From contig JAQUYQ010000001.1 in the NCBI GenBank assembly GCA_028691795.1, forward strand, positions 42,699 through 106,698: a stretch of DNA of 64,000 bases, given 5' to 3'. Positions 17,445 to 26,229 of this stretch are shown one piece after another; positions within the stretch are counted from its first letter, which is position 1, and the number at the start of each line of letters is the position of its first letter. A program made the position numbers and the translations under genes. The notes beneath the pieces are model-generated. The model was not told the origin of the DNA, made no database searches, and saw nothing but the letters and a program-made list of their open reading frames with translations. This stretch comes from Herbinix sp. (GTDB taxonomy: Bacteria > Bacillota > Clostridia > Lachnospirales > Lachnospiraceae).

Positions 17445-18401
17445 ATGGCATTTTTAGTACCTGAAAAAAATAATAAGGAAAAGTTTCTTATTATTCATCA
17501 TACTGACGATGATGGTCACGCGGGCGGAGCCATTGTATATAATTATTTAATTCGACAAGGAAATGATAAAGAATCAATTTTCAATATTGAGACAGATTAT
17601 AATTTTGATACTCTTATTTCTCGTATAAAAGAAATAGGAGATACATTTAGACATATATACATCGTCGATATTAGTTTTACTCTTAAAACAATTTCAACGA
17701 TTGGTGAGATTAGAGATATTTGTTCATATATTACATGGTTTGACCACCATGCTTCATCTCTAGAAGTGGCAAGAAATAAGAAAAAATATTTAAACGATTT
17801 AAAAATCGTTTATCATATAACAACAAAACATTGCGGTGCAATGATTGCATTTATAAATCTATTTCCGGATCTATTTCCAACCGAGACTCTTAAGTATATT
17901 GACATGTATGACAGATGGGATTTCCAAATGCCAGATGTTGAAGAATTTCATTATGGATTTGGAACATTGATTGAAAATCCAAAAGATATCAGAAGCCTCG
18001 AGTGGGAAGGTGTCCTATTTAATTCTACTGATACTTATGTTAAACGGTCAATATTTGTTGGAAAGAACATTCTTAAGTTCTTAGATAACGAATACGCCAC
18101 TATAAGAAACGCCGCAATGATCATTAAAGATATTAGCATCGATGATCATAATTATCGAGTTGCTATCATTAACCACCCAGCTGGATTTTCGAGATTGTTT
18201 GGAGATGAAATTGATAATGTTGATTTCGTTATGAGATTCAATCTCGAAAAGACTTTCCGTTATACTTATAGTCTCTATAGTCGGAAAGATAATATCCATG
18301 TGGGTAAGATATGCGAGTATTTTGGTGGTGGAGGTCATAAAGGAGCAGCAGGTTTCTCGAGTGATAAATCACCATTAGAACTTTTTAATGTTAAAGAATA
18401 A
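17445..18401 (+). CDS. DHH-family phosphoesterase (NrnA/RecJ-like)
   Basis: The 318-aa protein has the DHH superfamily signature: motif I HHTDDDGHAGG (D21-D23), motif II VDISF near residue 75, the DHH triad itself at residues 100-102 (WFDHHAS), and the C-terminal DHHA1 glycine-rich motif GGGGHKGAAGF near residue 300. Members use Mn2+ to hydrolyse phosphodiester bonds; size and architecture match oligoribonuclease (NrnA)-type or c-di-nucleotide phosphodiesterases rather than the longer RecJ exonuclease. In a phage it may recycle short oligonucleotides or destroy cyclic (oligo)nucleotide defence signals; the choice is not resolved by sequence. Ribosome site GAAAGGAAG precedes the ATG. Confidence 0.87.
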   Translation: MAFLVPEKNNKEKFLIIHHTDDDGHAGGAIVYNYLIRQGNDKESIFNIETDYNFDTLISRIKEIGDTFRHIYIVDISFTLKTISTIGEIRDICSYITWFDHHASSLEVARNKKKYLNDLKIVYHITTKHCGAMIAFINLFPDLFPTETLKYIDMYDRWDFQMPDVEEFHYGFGTLIENPKDIRSLEWEGVLFNSTDTYVKRSIFVGKNILKFLDNEYATIRNAAMIIKDISIDDHNYRVAIINHPAGFSRLFGDEIDNVDFVMRFNLEKTFRYTYSLYSRKDNIHVGKICEYFGGGGHKGAAGFSSDKSPLELFNVKE

Positions 18402-18404
18402 TTA

Positions 18405-18422
18405 ATCCAGTACATACTGGAT
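18405..18422. repeat. Perfect short palindrome after DHH gene
   Basis: Eight-bp arms (ATCCAGTA / TACTGGAT) with a 2-nt spacer right after the stop codon. Function unknown; it may be an operator or RNA hairpin. Confidence 0.4.
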
Positions 18423-18458
18423 ACGAAATTATTATCTATATAACATTAAATTAAAATT

Positions 18459-18495
18459 GTAAAGAGAAGTAAATTAAACGTTTACTTCTCTTTAC
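18459..18495 (+). terminator. Hairpin terminator before topoisomerase B gene
   Basis: Perfect 15-bp inverted repeat (18459-18473 / 18481-18495) between the DHH gene and the topoisomerase start at 18520. It lies close to the downstream ribosome site, so it may also be a leader element. Confidence 0.65.
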
Positions 18496-18519
18496 TTAAA
18501 CGTTAGGAGGCTTACACTT

Positions 18520-18852
18520 ATGAGTCAATTTACAGATGATAAAATTGAACACATTGAGGAAGACGTAGACAAAATAAAAAAGAAACCTAATATGTATATT
18601 AGTTATATAGGACCTCGAGGAGTTTCACAGCTTTTCAAAGAGGTCGTAAATAACAGTATAGACGAATTCATTAATCCGAATTCTCCGGGAAATAAAATAG
18701 AGATTATTATCGATAAGGAAGATAACTCTGTTTATGTTTCTGATAACGGAAGAGGTATTCCTCCCGAATATATGGCATTAACCTGCACCAGGTTACAAGC
18801 AGGCAGTAAATTCACAAGAGAATTTTCTGGTAAAACGGCGGGCGAAAACGGT
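18520..18852 (+). CDS. DNA topoisomerase II subunit B (GyrB/ParE-like), exon 1
   Basis: Residues 1-111 of an ATP-dependent type IIA topoisomerase. The GHKL ATPase motifs are EVVNNSIDEF (residues 41-50, the Mg-binding Asn) and SDNGRGIP (74-81), then the lid motif start GKTAGENG (104-111). Without splicing the frame ends at a TAG at 18871. Joining base 18852 (T) to 19316 restores ENG-VGLTCVNALS, which aligns without gaps to the GLHGVGVSVVNALS motif of GyrB. The ribosome site TTAGGAGG precedes ATG. The full spliced product would be about 805 aa and partners with the subunit A gene at 21907. Confidence 0.9.
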
Positions 18853-19315
18853 AGATTATGCCGGGTAGTGTAGTAATACATTATGAATATTTCTTTAATT
18901 GCGGGGACGGGAGCAAGCCAAAATCTACATGAGTAGATGCTCCATCTGGAATTTATATTCTGGATTCCTAAAGCTCTACGTACTAAACTTATATAGTGAT
19001 ATATATGTGGCTATGATTAATTATCATAGGTATAGTAAAAAGCGTATGAGATATATGGTCAATCCGCAGCCAAGTGACTCTTAATGAGTTAAAGGTTCAA
19101 CGACTATCGAAAGCACATTTCATGTGTGAGTAGAGTACAACCAAGTGGTAGGCAGTAATATGATATTAGTATTACAAGAAGTCCTTTAAATGGAAATAGG
19201 AAACACCCTAGGTATAATCTCATACAAGGGTGAAGATATAGTCTCAGCTTCTATGGAAACATAGAGAAGTTCATAAGAGAACTGCGTAGATTAACGACCT
19301 ACGTGAAGATATCTG
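18853..19315 (+). other. Group I intron in topoisomerase subunit B gene
   Basis: 463 nt, without a homing-endonuclease gene. The 5' exon ends in CGGU, which pairs with the intron guide GCCG (18860-18863) to give P1 with the canonical U-G pair at the splice site; the intron ends in G (19315). P7 is formed by GACTAT (19102-19107) and ATAGTC (19238-19243), inside the conserved AAGATATAGTC element. The core is nearly identical to the intron at 42370-42731. The protein frame is restored exactly at a conserved ATPase motif. A 61-codon frame inside it (18899-19084) has no ribosome site and is not credible. Confidence 0.88.
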
Positions 19316-21400
19316 GTAGGATTAACCTGCGTTAACGCGCTTTCAGATCAATTTGATATGATTGTTGAAAGAGATGGATATAGACACCATCTTCATTGTG
19401 AAGAAGGCATTCCCATTGGGGAAATTACAAAGAAGAAAATATCTTCTAAAGATGCTCATGGTACAACTATAAGATTTATTCCTTCTGAAATATTTCTTGG
19501 TAAATGTGCTGTTGATATAGAAGATATCAAGGATTGGTTAGATAAACTTTCTTATCAAATCCCATCCAAGATCAAAATCAACTTTACCTATCGTAAAGGT
19601 AATAAGGATATAATCCCACGGAAAACGTTTCAGAATAAAAAAGGTATGTTTGATTATATCAAAGATACAAATATAGACTTTGAAACTGATATCGTTCACG
19701 TTGCAGATCATAGCTTCACTACAGAAAAGATCACCGATTCTTTTGTTGGTGAAAATAACAAGGTCAAACATTCTACTCGTGATGTTAAACGAGAGATAAT
19801 GGCTGAAGTTGCATTTGGATATTCAACCACCTTACAAGAATTCACAAGCACTTCATTTTGCAACTTTGTTAATACAATAGAAGGTGGAGTTCATGTTAAC
19901 GCCGCTAAACAGGCTATTGGTTATTTCATGTTGAATGCTTGTAAGAAGGAATTATCTGAAAGAGAGATGAGGAAATTAGAGATTCAGTTCTCTGATGCTA
20001 TTAAGGGTTTATACGTTGCGATCAATATCAATACTGATTTACAACCTCAATTCTCCTCTCAGACAAAACACTCTTTATCTTCCGATGAATTCTTTAAGCC
20101 GATTAGACTAATTGTCACAAAGGCTTTGGATGAATATTTTAAAGTAAATCCCAATGTTCTTAAGAAGTGTATAGCATTCATTAAGATGACTGCTAAAATT
20201 AGATTAGAGGCAAACAGAGTTAGAGCATCTGTTATTAAAGGTGAAACAAATATTCTCGCTGAACACAGTATGGAGAATTTTGTTCCTGCCAATAATCGCG
20301 GAAAGCATCAATATCGAGAGTTGATCATTATTGAGGGAAAATCGGCTATGGGTATCGCAAGACTTGGTCGATTCGATAACAACTCTCAAGCTATTTTTGC
20401 TATTAGAGGCGTCCCAAAGAATTCATTTGCTCTTAAGTTGAATACTGTATTAGATAATGAAGAGTTTAAAGGATTGGTTTCTGTCCTCAAGACAAATATC
20501 GGAAATAAGTTTGATATGGACAAACTATTCTATGACAAAATCATTATCATGACCGATGCTGATATTGATGGGCATCGAATTTGTTCGTTGCTGTGCACCT
20601 TCTTCTTATGTCATATGCCCGAATTAGTTAAGGCGGGAAAAATTTATAAAGCGGTATCGCCGCTTTATAAACTAAAAGACAAGAAGGATGCATTTGCGTT
20701 AAACAAACAGGATTATATTGATATATTCGAACGGAAAGCCCGTAACAATATAACACTTACTAATCCTAAAACTCGTAAAGTTCTGACCAATAATGAGCTT
20801 AAGAAATTTCTGTTCACTAATAGAGAATTTCTCGAGTCACTTGATCGGAGCTCTAAGCATTACGCCATCAATCCTGTTATAATTGAGAATCTCGCGATGT
20901 CTTATACTAAATTTCATTCAGATAAAAACCCCACTAAATGGGTGGATGAATTTAATAAGATATTCCAAGAGATAAAGATTGATGAAGATCATATGCTCAC
21001 AGGCATTTTCGAAGGAAAGTATCAAATTTGTAAAATCGATGAATTGTTCTATGACAATATATCTGGTATACTTGATATATTTGAAAGCAATGATGAGTTG
21101 GTTTATGAATTTACGACACAATCAAACAATTGTGGTCTTTGTACTATTGGTGAAATAATGAGGAAAATTCAAAAGTTTCAACCCATAGTAGAAACCCGAT
21201 TTAAGGGATTAGGTGAGTTGGAACCTGAAGAGCTAAGAGCGACTACTTTAGATCCAAGAAACCGAATTCTCATTCAAATGGCGGTCTCCGATATGGAAGA
21301 TGCGATTAAGTCATTTGCTGTTCTTCATGGTAGCGATAACAACAGTCGAAAAGAGATGATGAAACTCTTTAAGATTAACCGTGAGGATATTGATAACTAA
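19316..21400 (+). CDS. DNA topoisomerase II subunit B (GyrB/ParE-like), exon 2
   Basis: Continues the exon ending at 18852. It begins VGLTCVNALSDQFD, completing the ATP lid, then carries the transducer domain and the TOPRIM cleavage domain: LIIIEGKSAMG (acidic E) and MTDADIDGHRI (DxDxDG metal site), followed by the PLYKL-type core and the conserved RFKGLGELEPEEL element near the C-terminus. About 694 residues. The first internal ATG, 19358, is not the start because coding similarity begins 42 nt earlier. Together with subunit A it would relax or introduce supercoils and decatenate phage DNA. Confidence 0.9.
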   Translation, partial: VGLTCVNALSDQFDMIVERDGYRHHLHCEEGIPIGEITKKKISSKDAHGTTIRFIPSEIFLGKCAVDIEDIKDWLDKLSYQIPSKIKINFTYRKGNKDIIPRKTFQNKKGMFDYIKDTNIDFETDIVHVADHSFTTEKITDSFVGENNKVKHSTRDVKREIMAEVAFGYSTTLQEFTSTSFCNFVNTIEGGVHVNAAKQAIGYFMLNACKKELSEREMRKLEIQFSDAIKGLYVAININTDLQPQFSSQTKHSLSSDEFFKPIRLIVTKALDEYFKVNPNVLKKCIAFIKMTAKIRLEANRVRASVIKGETNILAEHSMENFVPANNRGKHQYRELIIIEGKSAMGIARLGRFDNNSQAIFAIRGVPKNSFALKLNTVLDNEEFKGLVSVLKTNIGNKFDMDKLFYDKIIIMTDADIDGHRICSLLCTFFLCHMPELVKAGKIYKAVSPLYKLKDKKDAFALNKQDYIDIFERKARNNITLTNPKTRKVLTNNELKKFLFTNREFLESLDRSSKHYAINPVIIENLAMSYTKFHSDKNPTKWVDEFNKIFQEIKIDEDHMLTGIFEGKYQICKIDELFYDNISGILDIFESNDELVYEFTTQSNNCGLCTIGEIMRKIQKFQPIVETRFKGLGELEPEELRATTLDPRNRILIQMAVSDMEDAIKSFAVLHGSDNNSRKEMMKLFKINREDIDN

Positions 21401-21410
21401 ATCACTAATG

Positions 21411-21450
21411 AATTAGGGAGGGTTATAAAAACCTTCCCTAATTTTTTTCA
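21411..21450 (+). terminator. Rho-independent terminator
   Basis: 14-bp stem with one G-T wobble (21411-21424 / 21430-21443) followed by a T-run, after the topoisomerase B stop. Confidence 0.8.
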
Positions 21451-21454
21451 TAAG

Positions 21455-21464
21455 TATATATTAT
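21455..21464 (+). promoter_or_regulatory. Candidate phage promoter motif TATATATTAT
   Basis: Exact motif copy between the terminator and the DUF488-like gene, 29 nt before its ATG. Confidence 0.5.
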
Positions 21465-21493
21465 TAAAGTGAAATATAAAGGAGTGATTTATA

Positions 21494-21904
21494 ATGACAA
21501 TCAAATTAACTACTACAAATTTCATTCACATGAAATCATTAGATCCAGAAATCGTTCCTGTATCTATCGCTCTAATAAATCCAAAGCATCTGAATATGCT
21601 GAGCTATAGAAAATTGGCTCCAACGAAATATACTCTTGAGATGTTTCATAAAACGAGAAAAGAGGATGAATACATCCAGAGATATTTTCATCAAACTTTA
21701 AATAAATTGAACTTCAAAGAGGTTCTTAAAGAACTTGTTGAATTGACTGGTAGTACCAATATAGCATTGGTTTGCTATGAATCTAAAAGTAAATTTTGTC
21801 ATAGACATATAGTTATCAGATGGATATTGTATCATCTTGGAATTGATATCGTCAATACTAAATTCATTCCCGATGATACATATACAATAGAATTGGAGGA
21901 TTAA
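21494..21904 (+). CDS. DUF488-like protein, 136 aa
   Basis: The segment IALVCYESKSKFCHRHIVIRW (about residues 92-112) matches the core of the DUF488 family, where a CYE...CHR motif is the hallmark. The biochemical role of DUF488 proteins is not established; some are found with nucleic-acid metabolism genes. The N-terminal half contains the family-like arrangement of residues before the motif (SYRKLAPTKYTLEMF). AAAGGAGTG precedes ATG. It is two bases upstream of the topoisomerase A gene, so the two are translationally coupled. Confidence 0.65.
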   Translation: MTIKLTTTNFIHMKSLDPEIVPVSIALINPKHLNMLSYRKLAPTKYTLEMFHKTRKEDEYIQRYFHQTLNKLNFKEVLKELVELTGSTNIALVCYESKSKFCHRHIVIRWILYHLGIDIVNTKFIPDDTYTIELED

Positions 21905-21906
21905 GT

Positions 21907-24285
21907 ATGTCAAAAGATGATTTATTCTTAAGTGGAAAAATCGAACAGGCTAGTATGCCTGAAATGTGTACCGAGTCTATGAAAATATTCGGCGCAAATA
22001 TTAACCTTATGAGGTATTTACCATCTATCAACGATGGTTTGAAACCTGGCGAGAGAAGAATTATATTTGCAATGTTCAACGATCTCAATCTTAACTATAA
22101 TACCAATCATACTAAGCTTGAGCATATTATAGGACAGACTCTTTTGTATCATCCTCATGGTGATGCACCAGTGTTTGATACAATTGTTAGATTGGGTCAA
22201 CCTTGGTCTAATCTATGCTGTCTTATTGATAAACGAGGCAACTATGGTAGCCCAATGGGAGATCCCCCGGCGGCTGCTAGATATATCGAAGGACGATTGT
22301 CTCATTTCGCTTATAAATGTTTCTTTGAGGAATTTAAACCCGAAGTAACTGATATGTCACCAAACTATTCCAATAGCAGAATGGAACCCGATTATCTACC
22401 TTCAAGATATCCGTATGGTTTAGTATCTGGTGCTACTGGTATTGGATATGGATTAGCCACAGGAGTCCCAAGTTTCAATTTCAAGGATGTATGTAATCTG
22501 ACGATTGAGTTGATCAAGGATAAAAATTATCCTAATATTACATTATATCCCGATTCTTCAACTGGTGCTGAAATCATTGATGATGGTCAGTTTGAGGATA
22601 TATGTAAAACCGGTAAGGGTCGTTTTAGAATGAGGGGGACGATTGAAATCGACAGGGTTAAAAACACCCTGACAATCCTTTCTACCCCATATTTGGTTTC
22701 ATGGAATAAGATTAAAACTAAAATCTTTGAAATCGATAAAGCGAGTTCTCTTGGTATTAAAGCCATTGAAGACTTCTCCGGAGAAAATGGATTAAACGAG
22801 GTATTACACCTGAAGCCCGAAATTAATCCTGAGACAATTAGAGAAATCTTGTATCGTAAAACGGATATGGAAAGTACCTATCCTGTAGATATGAAGATGA
22901 TCTATAACTATGAGGTTAAAGATTTCAGTATGAGATCTATTATACTTCATTGGATAAATATTCGGAGAGAAAGCAAAAGAAGAATCCTGAACAATCGCAT
23001 TATCTATTTGAGAGAAAGAGAGCATATCCTTAATATTCTCATATTCATCTTGAATAAAGATAATGCTGAGAAGACAATCAAAATTATCAAAGACTCTGAA
23101 AATAGAAAAGAAGTGATATCGAAGCTCATTTCGAATTACAATATCACATCTTTACAGGCTGAGTCGATTGCTAATATGAAACTTTCAGCTTTCAGTAAAG
23201 AGAGTCGAAAGGGATATAAGGACGAATTAGAAAAGGTTGTCGCTGAAGCTGATGAACTCGAGATAATCGTTCGTTCCAATAAGAAGATCGACGAATCGAT
23301 TATCAAAGATCTCGAAGAGGGAATTAAGCTCTTCGGTGAAGGAAGAAGAAGTAAGATTATTAACATTAATGGTGTTAGCTCAATTCCGAATACCGAGCAC
23401 ATCATCGTATTTACTAATGGTGGTTATCTTAAGAAACTTCCAGCAAAAATTCTTAATATCGGAAATATTCCAAAGGGCGATTTCCCGACAAATATCATTA
23501 AGGCGAATAATTTGTCGGATATATTGTTATTCGACGAAAGAGGAAAGATATCTAAGGTCAGTGTATCGGATATCCCATCTTCTGAGTTGGATTCCGATGG
23601 AGAAATCATTAGGAGATTCTGTAATCCTAAGGGAAGAATTGTTTCAATTCTTATTAAGCCCGGAGACGATGATCTTGCTAAGATGAAGAAGATCCCATCT
23701 CTTGTATTCTTAACAAAGAATGGTTTAATAAAGAAATCATCTCTGAAGGAATATATGAATATCCGCAATGAGCTTGTTGGATCTGTTATTAAAGATGACG
23801 ATGAGCTTATTGATGTGAGACTTTGCTCGGGCAATAAGAATGTCTTTATTTACACCAGTGAGGCAAATGCGGTTAGGATTCCCTTAAAGGAAATTTCTGA
23901 GACTGCACGTATCTCTATGGGTGTAAAGGCAATAAAAATGGATAAGAGAGAAACGGTCATTGGGATGGACGTTGTCGAAAAAGAAGATAACTATATCTTT
24001 GTCATGACCGGAAAGGGTCTTGCAAAGAGAATATCCCTTGAAGTCTTTAAGGAGATGAAACGAAAAGAAGACCCGATCAAGGTTGTTTCATTGGATATTG
24101 ACGATTTCATCTCTCTGATTAAAGTTGTAAAGGGAGAAGAGAATGTTAGGGTCTTTATGAAGAATTCTGATGCTATTGATATGAATATATCGACAGTTCC
24201 GGTTCTTCCTAAGCTCTCTAAAGGAAATAAAGTCATTCCGGTAAGAAGAGGCGATCTCATTATCGACGTAAAGATTATTCTATAA
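21907..24285 (+). CDS. DNA topoisomerase II subunit A (GyrA/ParC-like)
   Basis: 792 aa. N-terminal winged-helix breakage-reunion domain: GLKPGERRIIFAM, YHPHGDAPVFDTIVRL and the catalytic tyrosine in GDPPAAARYIEGRLS (Tyr126, in the position of the GyrA AAxRYTE motif). The tower and coiled-coil follow (residues about 370-470), then a C-terminal beta-pinwheel of repeated strands such as IIVFTNGGYLKKL and VFLTKNGLIKKSSL. The diagnostic GyrA-box is not clear, so gyrase (supercoiling) versus topoisomerase IV activity is not decided. Stop of the DUF488-like gene and this ATG are 2 nt apart, with the ribosome site TTGGAGG inside the upstream gene. The 3' half is enriched in GC-ending codons. Confidence 0.92.
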   Translation: MSKDDLFLSGKIEQASMPEMCTESMKIFGANINLMRYLPSINDGLKPGERRIIFAMFNDLNLNYNTNHTKLEHIIGQTLLYHPHGDAPVFDTIVRLGQPWSNLCCLIDKRGNYGSPMGDPPAAARYIEGRLSHFAYKCFFEEFKPEVTDMSPNYSNSRMEPDYLPSRYPYGLVSGATGIGYGLATGVPSFNFKDVCNLTIELIKDKNYPNITLYPDSSTGAEIIDDGQFEDICKTGKGRFRMRGTIEIDRVKNTLTILSTPYLVSWNKIKTKIFEIDKASSLGIKAIEDFSGENGLNEVLHLKPEINPETIREILYRKTDMESTYPVDMKMIYNYEVKDFSMRSIILHWINIRRESKRRILNNRIIYLREREHILNILIFILNKDNAEKTIKIIKDSENRKEVISKLISNYNITSLQAESIANMKLSAFSKESRKGYKDELEKVVAEADELEIIVRSNKKIDESIIKDLEEGIKLFGEGRRSKIININGVSSIPNTEHIIVFTNGGYLKKLPAKILNIGNIPKGDFPTNIIKANNLSDILLFDERGKISKVSVSDIPSSELDSDGEIIRRFCNPKGRIVSILIKPGDDDLAKMKKIPSLVFLTKNGLIKKSSLKEYMNIRNELVGSVIKDDDELIDVRLCSGNKNVFIYTSEANAVRIPLKEISETARISMGVKAIKMDKRETVIGMDVVEKEDNYIFVMTGKGLAKRISLEVFKEMKRKEDPIKVVSLDIDDFISLIKVVKGEENVRVFMKNSDAIDMNISTVPVLPKLSKGNKVIPVRRGDLIIDVKIIL

Positions 24286-24307
24286 TGGTATTTTTACTAA
24301 AAATGGA

Positions 24308-24317
24308 TATATATTAT
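24308..24317 (+). promoter_or_regulatory. Candidate phage promoter motif TATATATTAT
   Basis: Exact motif copy 50 nt upstream of the ATG at 24368. Confidence 0.5.
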
Positions 24318-24367
24318 ACTATTGCACACAACTAATATATAATAAATCTTTGAGAGGATGAGACACC

Positions 24368-24805
24368 ATGGACACCAAATTTATTGAATCAGTTTTGAAG
24401 AATATTCCTCTTCTGGGTGATGAGGACTATAATCGAAAAGCGAGGCTGAGAAATTTAGTTTGTGCCGATTTGAAGATCAGTGATTCTACATTTTATCGCA
24501 AACTAAATACCTATCTCGAATCAGTGGATTGTCAGATTACAGAAGATCTATACATCAAAAAGGTAGATCCTCCTGTTGTTGAGGAACCTGTTGCAGAGGT
24601 TCTGAATCCTTCGACGTGTAACCATGTCGACGCCGACAATAATGGTTATTGCGATATCTGCGCATCTAAAATTTATCACGAGGATAGTAAGGGCACAAAT
24701 GTGAATGTCCCCGATGGGGATCTCGTTATTCCGCCCGAAGCTACCCCCGAGGAACCCAAGTTGAATATCTTCCAAATGATCCTGAAGTGGCTTGGACTCC
24801 TTTGA
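24368..24805 (+). CDS. Small protein with HTH-like N-terminus and Cys/His Asp-rich motif
   Basis: 145 aa. Residues about 28-58 (RLRNLVCADLKISDSTFYRKLNTYL is part) resemble a helix-turn-helix. The middle holds CNHVDADNNGYCDIC, a metal-binding motif of the form CxHxDxDxDGxCDxC that I know from secreted and cell-surface proteins of Clostridia. A proline/glutamate linker then leads to a hydrophobic amphipathic tail (LNIFQMILKWLGLL). The combination suggests a host-derived segment. Function is not assigned. GAGAGGATG precedes the ATG, and GC-ending codons are moderately enriched. Confidence 0.7.
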   Translation: MDTKFIESVLKNIPLLGDEDYNRKARLRNLVCADLKISDSTFYRKLNTYLESVDCQITEDLYIKKVDPPVVEEPVAEVLNPSTCNHVDADNNGYCDICASKIYHEDSKGTNVNVPDGDLVIPPEATPEEPKLNIFQMILKWLGLL

Positions 24806-24854
24806 TGTAAAATTTTAGTTGTGTGGATTTTATAACAAAGGAGGATTGAAAACA

Positions 24855-24917
24855 ATGGACAATATCAATGATGATTTCATTTCTGATGGCGACTCAATCG
24901 GGAGAATGCCCGAATAA
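24855..24917 (+). CDS. Possible 20-aa microprotein
   Basis: ATG at 24855 follows an exceptional AAAGGAGGA ribosome site at proper spacing and reads 20 acidic codons (MDNINDDFISDGDSIGRMPE) to TAA, just before a terminator. Its coding status is unproven; it shares the transcript with the upstream gene. Confidence 0.45.
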   Translation: MDNINDDFISDGDSIGRMPE

Positions 24918-24936
24918 ATCAATTCTCAATGAAAAT

Positions 24937-24975
24937 AAAGAACCGTGTTTAAATACACGGTTCTTTATTTTTTTG
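24937..24975 (+). terminator. Rho-independent terminator
   Basis: 12-bp perfect stem (24937-24948 / 24955-24966) followed by a T-run. Confidence 0.85.
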
Positions 24976-25026
24976 CTTTCTTTAACATTTAAGTAAGATT
25001 AGAACTATAAAGAAGGAGGGATTTAT

Positions 25027-26175
25027 ATGAGTCAATTCTTTACAAAAGAGATATATACAAAAGTGGAAGAGCAGCTCAATAAACCCAATGTTGATAAAGC
25101 CTTTTCACAGATAGTTGAAAAGTATATAGATTATAACTCGGCCAAATTATCTACAAGCGGCCCAGTTAATAAAACTCTTTTTTCTGATGCTGAGAAAAAG
25201 AAAATATTTGATCTATTACAAATAGATGAAAAATTCATTGTTAAAACATTGAGTTCTTCATCCAGTGTTAAAAGTACTTGGAAAATAATGACTAAACCGT
25301 TTAATATACTAATGGCTTGTATTATTAGATTTTATTCTCTTAAGAAAGATTATAAGATGGTTAATAAAGCCGTTGCTTATTATATGTTTTCCATATATCC
25401 CAGTTATTTTAAAAAATACTTTACATATGGTACTAATGAAAACATAATGAATTATACCATTAATAATATGAGCAATAAATATAAAATTAAACAAGAAGGT
25501 GTATTACTCATTAGTTTAATCAGCACAGCGTATGGTTCTTATACCAACTATCAAGGAGCTCTTGATAGGGGTGAAGATAAAGCTTATGTTGATTTGATAA
25601 TGGGAATAAATACTCGTATTAATTCTTTTCTTAAAAAAATAGCTACGGAGTATTATGATAATCACAAGAAACAAAATTTCTTGAACGTAGAACGAGACAA
25701 CTTCGACGATGAGAATTATTCTGAATCAAAATCAAACGTATTTGTTATTAACACAATAACTAATGGTGTTGTGTCCAATATGATTAATTATGGTGTGAAT
25801 TATAAATACGTTGATATAGCAGCGAAGATGAATAAGATAAGTAGAAACGAGCTTAAGAATCATGTGAATTTGATTATATCAAATCATAATGAAGATCTTC
25901 CTCAGATCATCGAGGGGATACTTTATACTTATCTTATAAGTGGTAAAAAGGAACCTAAACAAATTAACAGTTCTGATTTTATACTCTTCTGTATGGATGT
26001 CTATAAAAAATCCAATACAGTGGATAATAATATTATCAAGGTTAAAAAGATTCTTGATGGTTGGATGTCAGAAACTGAACTATATAGAAAAACTCAAAGA
26101 GTTGCAACTATAAATAACTTTAGACGGGCGGTCTTTACTTTTTTTGTATTGACAATTCAATCGTATAGAGTTTAA
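25027..26175 (+). CDS. Hypothetical protein, 382 aa
   Basis: Not recognised. The predicted protein is largely helical, with K, N, I and Y abundant and no obvious catalytic motif, signal peptide or confident membrane span. Some moderately hydrophobic helices (GVLLISLISTAYGSY, AVFTFFVLTIQSY at the C-terminus) are present. Very strong AAGGAGGG ribosome site. Monocistronic between two terminators; codons are AT-rich, so it is probably not a highly expressed structural protein. Confidence 0.75.
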   Translation: MSQFFTKEIYTKVEEQLNKPNVDKAFSQIVEKYIDYNSAKLSTSGPVNKTLFSDAEKKKIFDLLQIDEKFIVKTLSSSSSVKSTWKIMTKPFNILMACIIRFYSLKKDYKMVNKAVAYYMFSIYPSYFKKYFTYGTNENIMNYTINNMSNKYKIKQEGVLLISLISTAYGSYTNYQGALDRGEDKAYVDLIMGINTRINSFLKKIATEYYDNHKKQNFLNVERDNFDDENYSESKSNVFVINTITNGVVSNMINYGVNYKYVDIAAKMNKISRNELKNHVNLIISNHNEDLPQIIEGILYTYLISGKKEPKQINSSDFILFCMDVYKKSNTVDNNIIKVKKILDGWMSETELYRKTQRVATINNFRRAVFTFFVLTIQSYRV

Positions 26176-26182
26176 CGGGTAG

Positions 26183-26220
26183 AATAAGAGACTATGAGAT
26201 AATTCTCATAGTCTCTTATT
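26183..26220. terminator. Bidirectional terminator between convergent genes
   Basis: Perfect 16-bp inverted repeat (26183-26198 / 26205-26220) between the stops at 26175 (+) and 26230 (-). Confidence 0.85.
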
Positions 26221-26229
26221 TAAGTAAGT

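Noticed and set aside
18899-19084. A 61-codon frame inside the topoisomerase intron as an endonuclease
   Set aside because: Too short, no ribosome site, no HNH or GIY-YIG or LAGLIDADG motif, and it lies on the conserved ribozyme core.
18520-21400. Topoisomerase B as a frameshifted pseudogene
   Set aside because: The break coincides with a well-formed group I intron and exact restoration of a conserved motif, and a second related intron occurs elsewhere.
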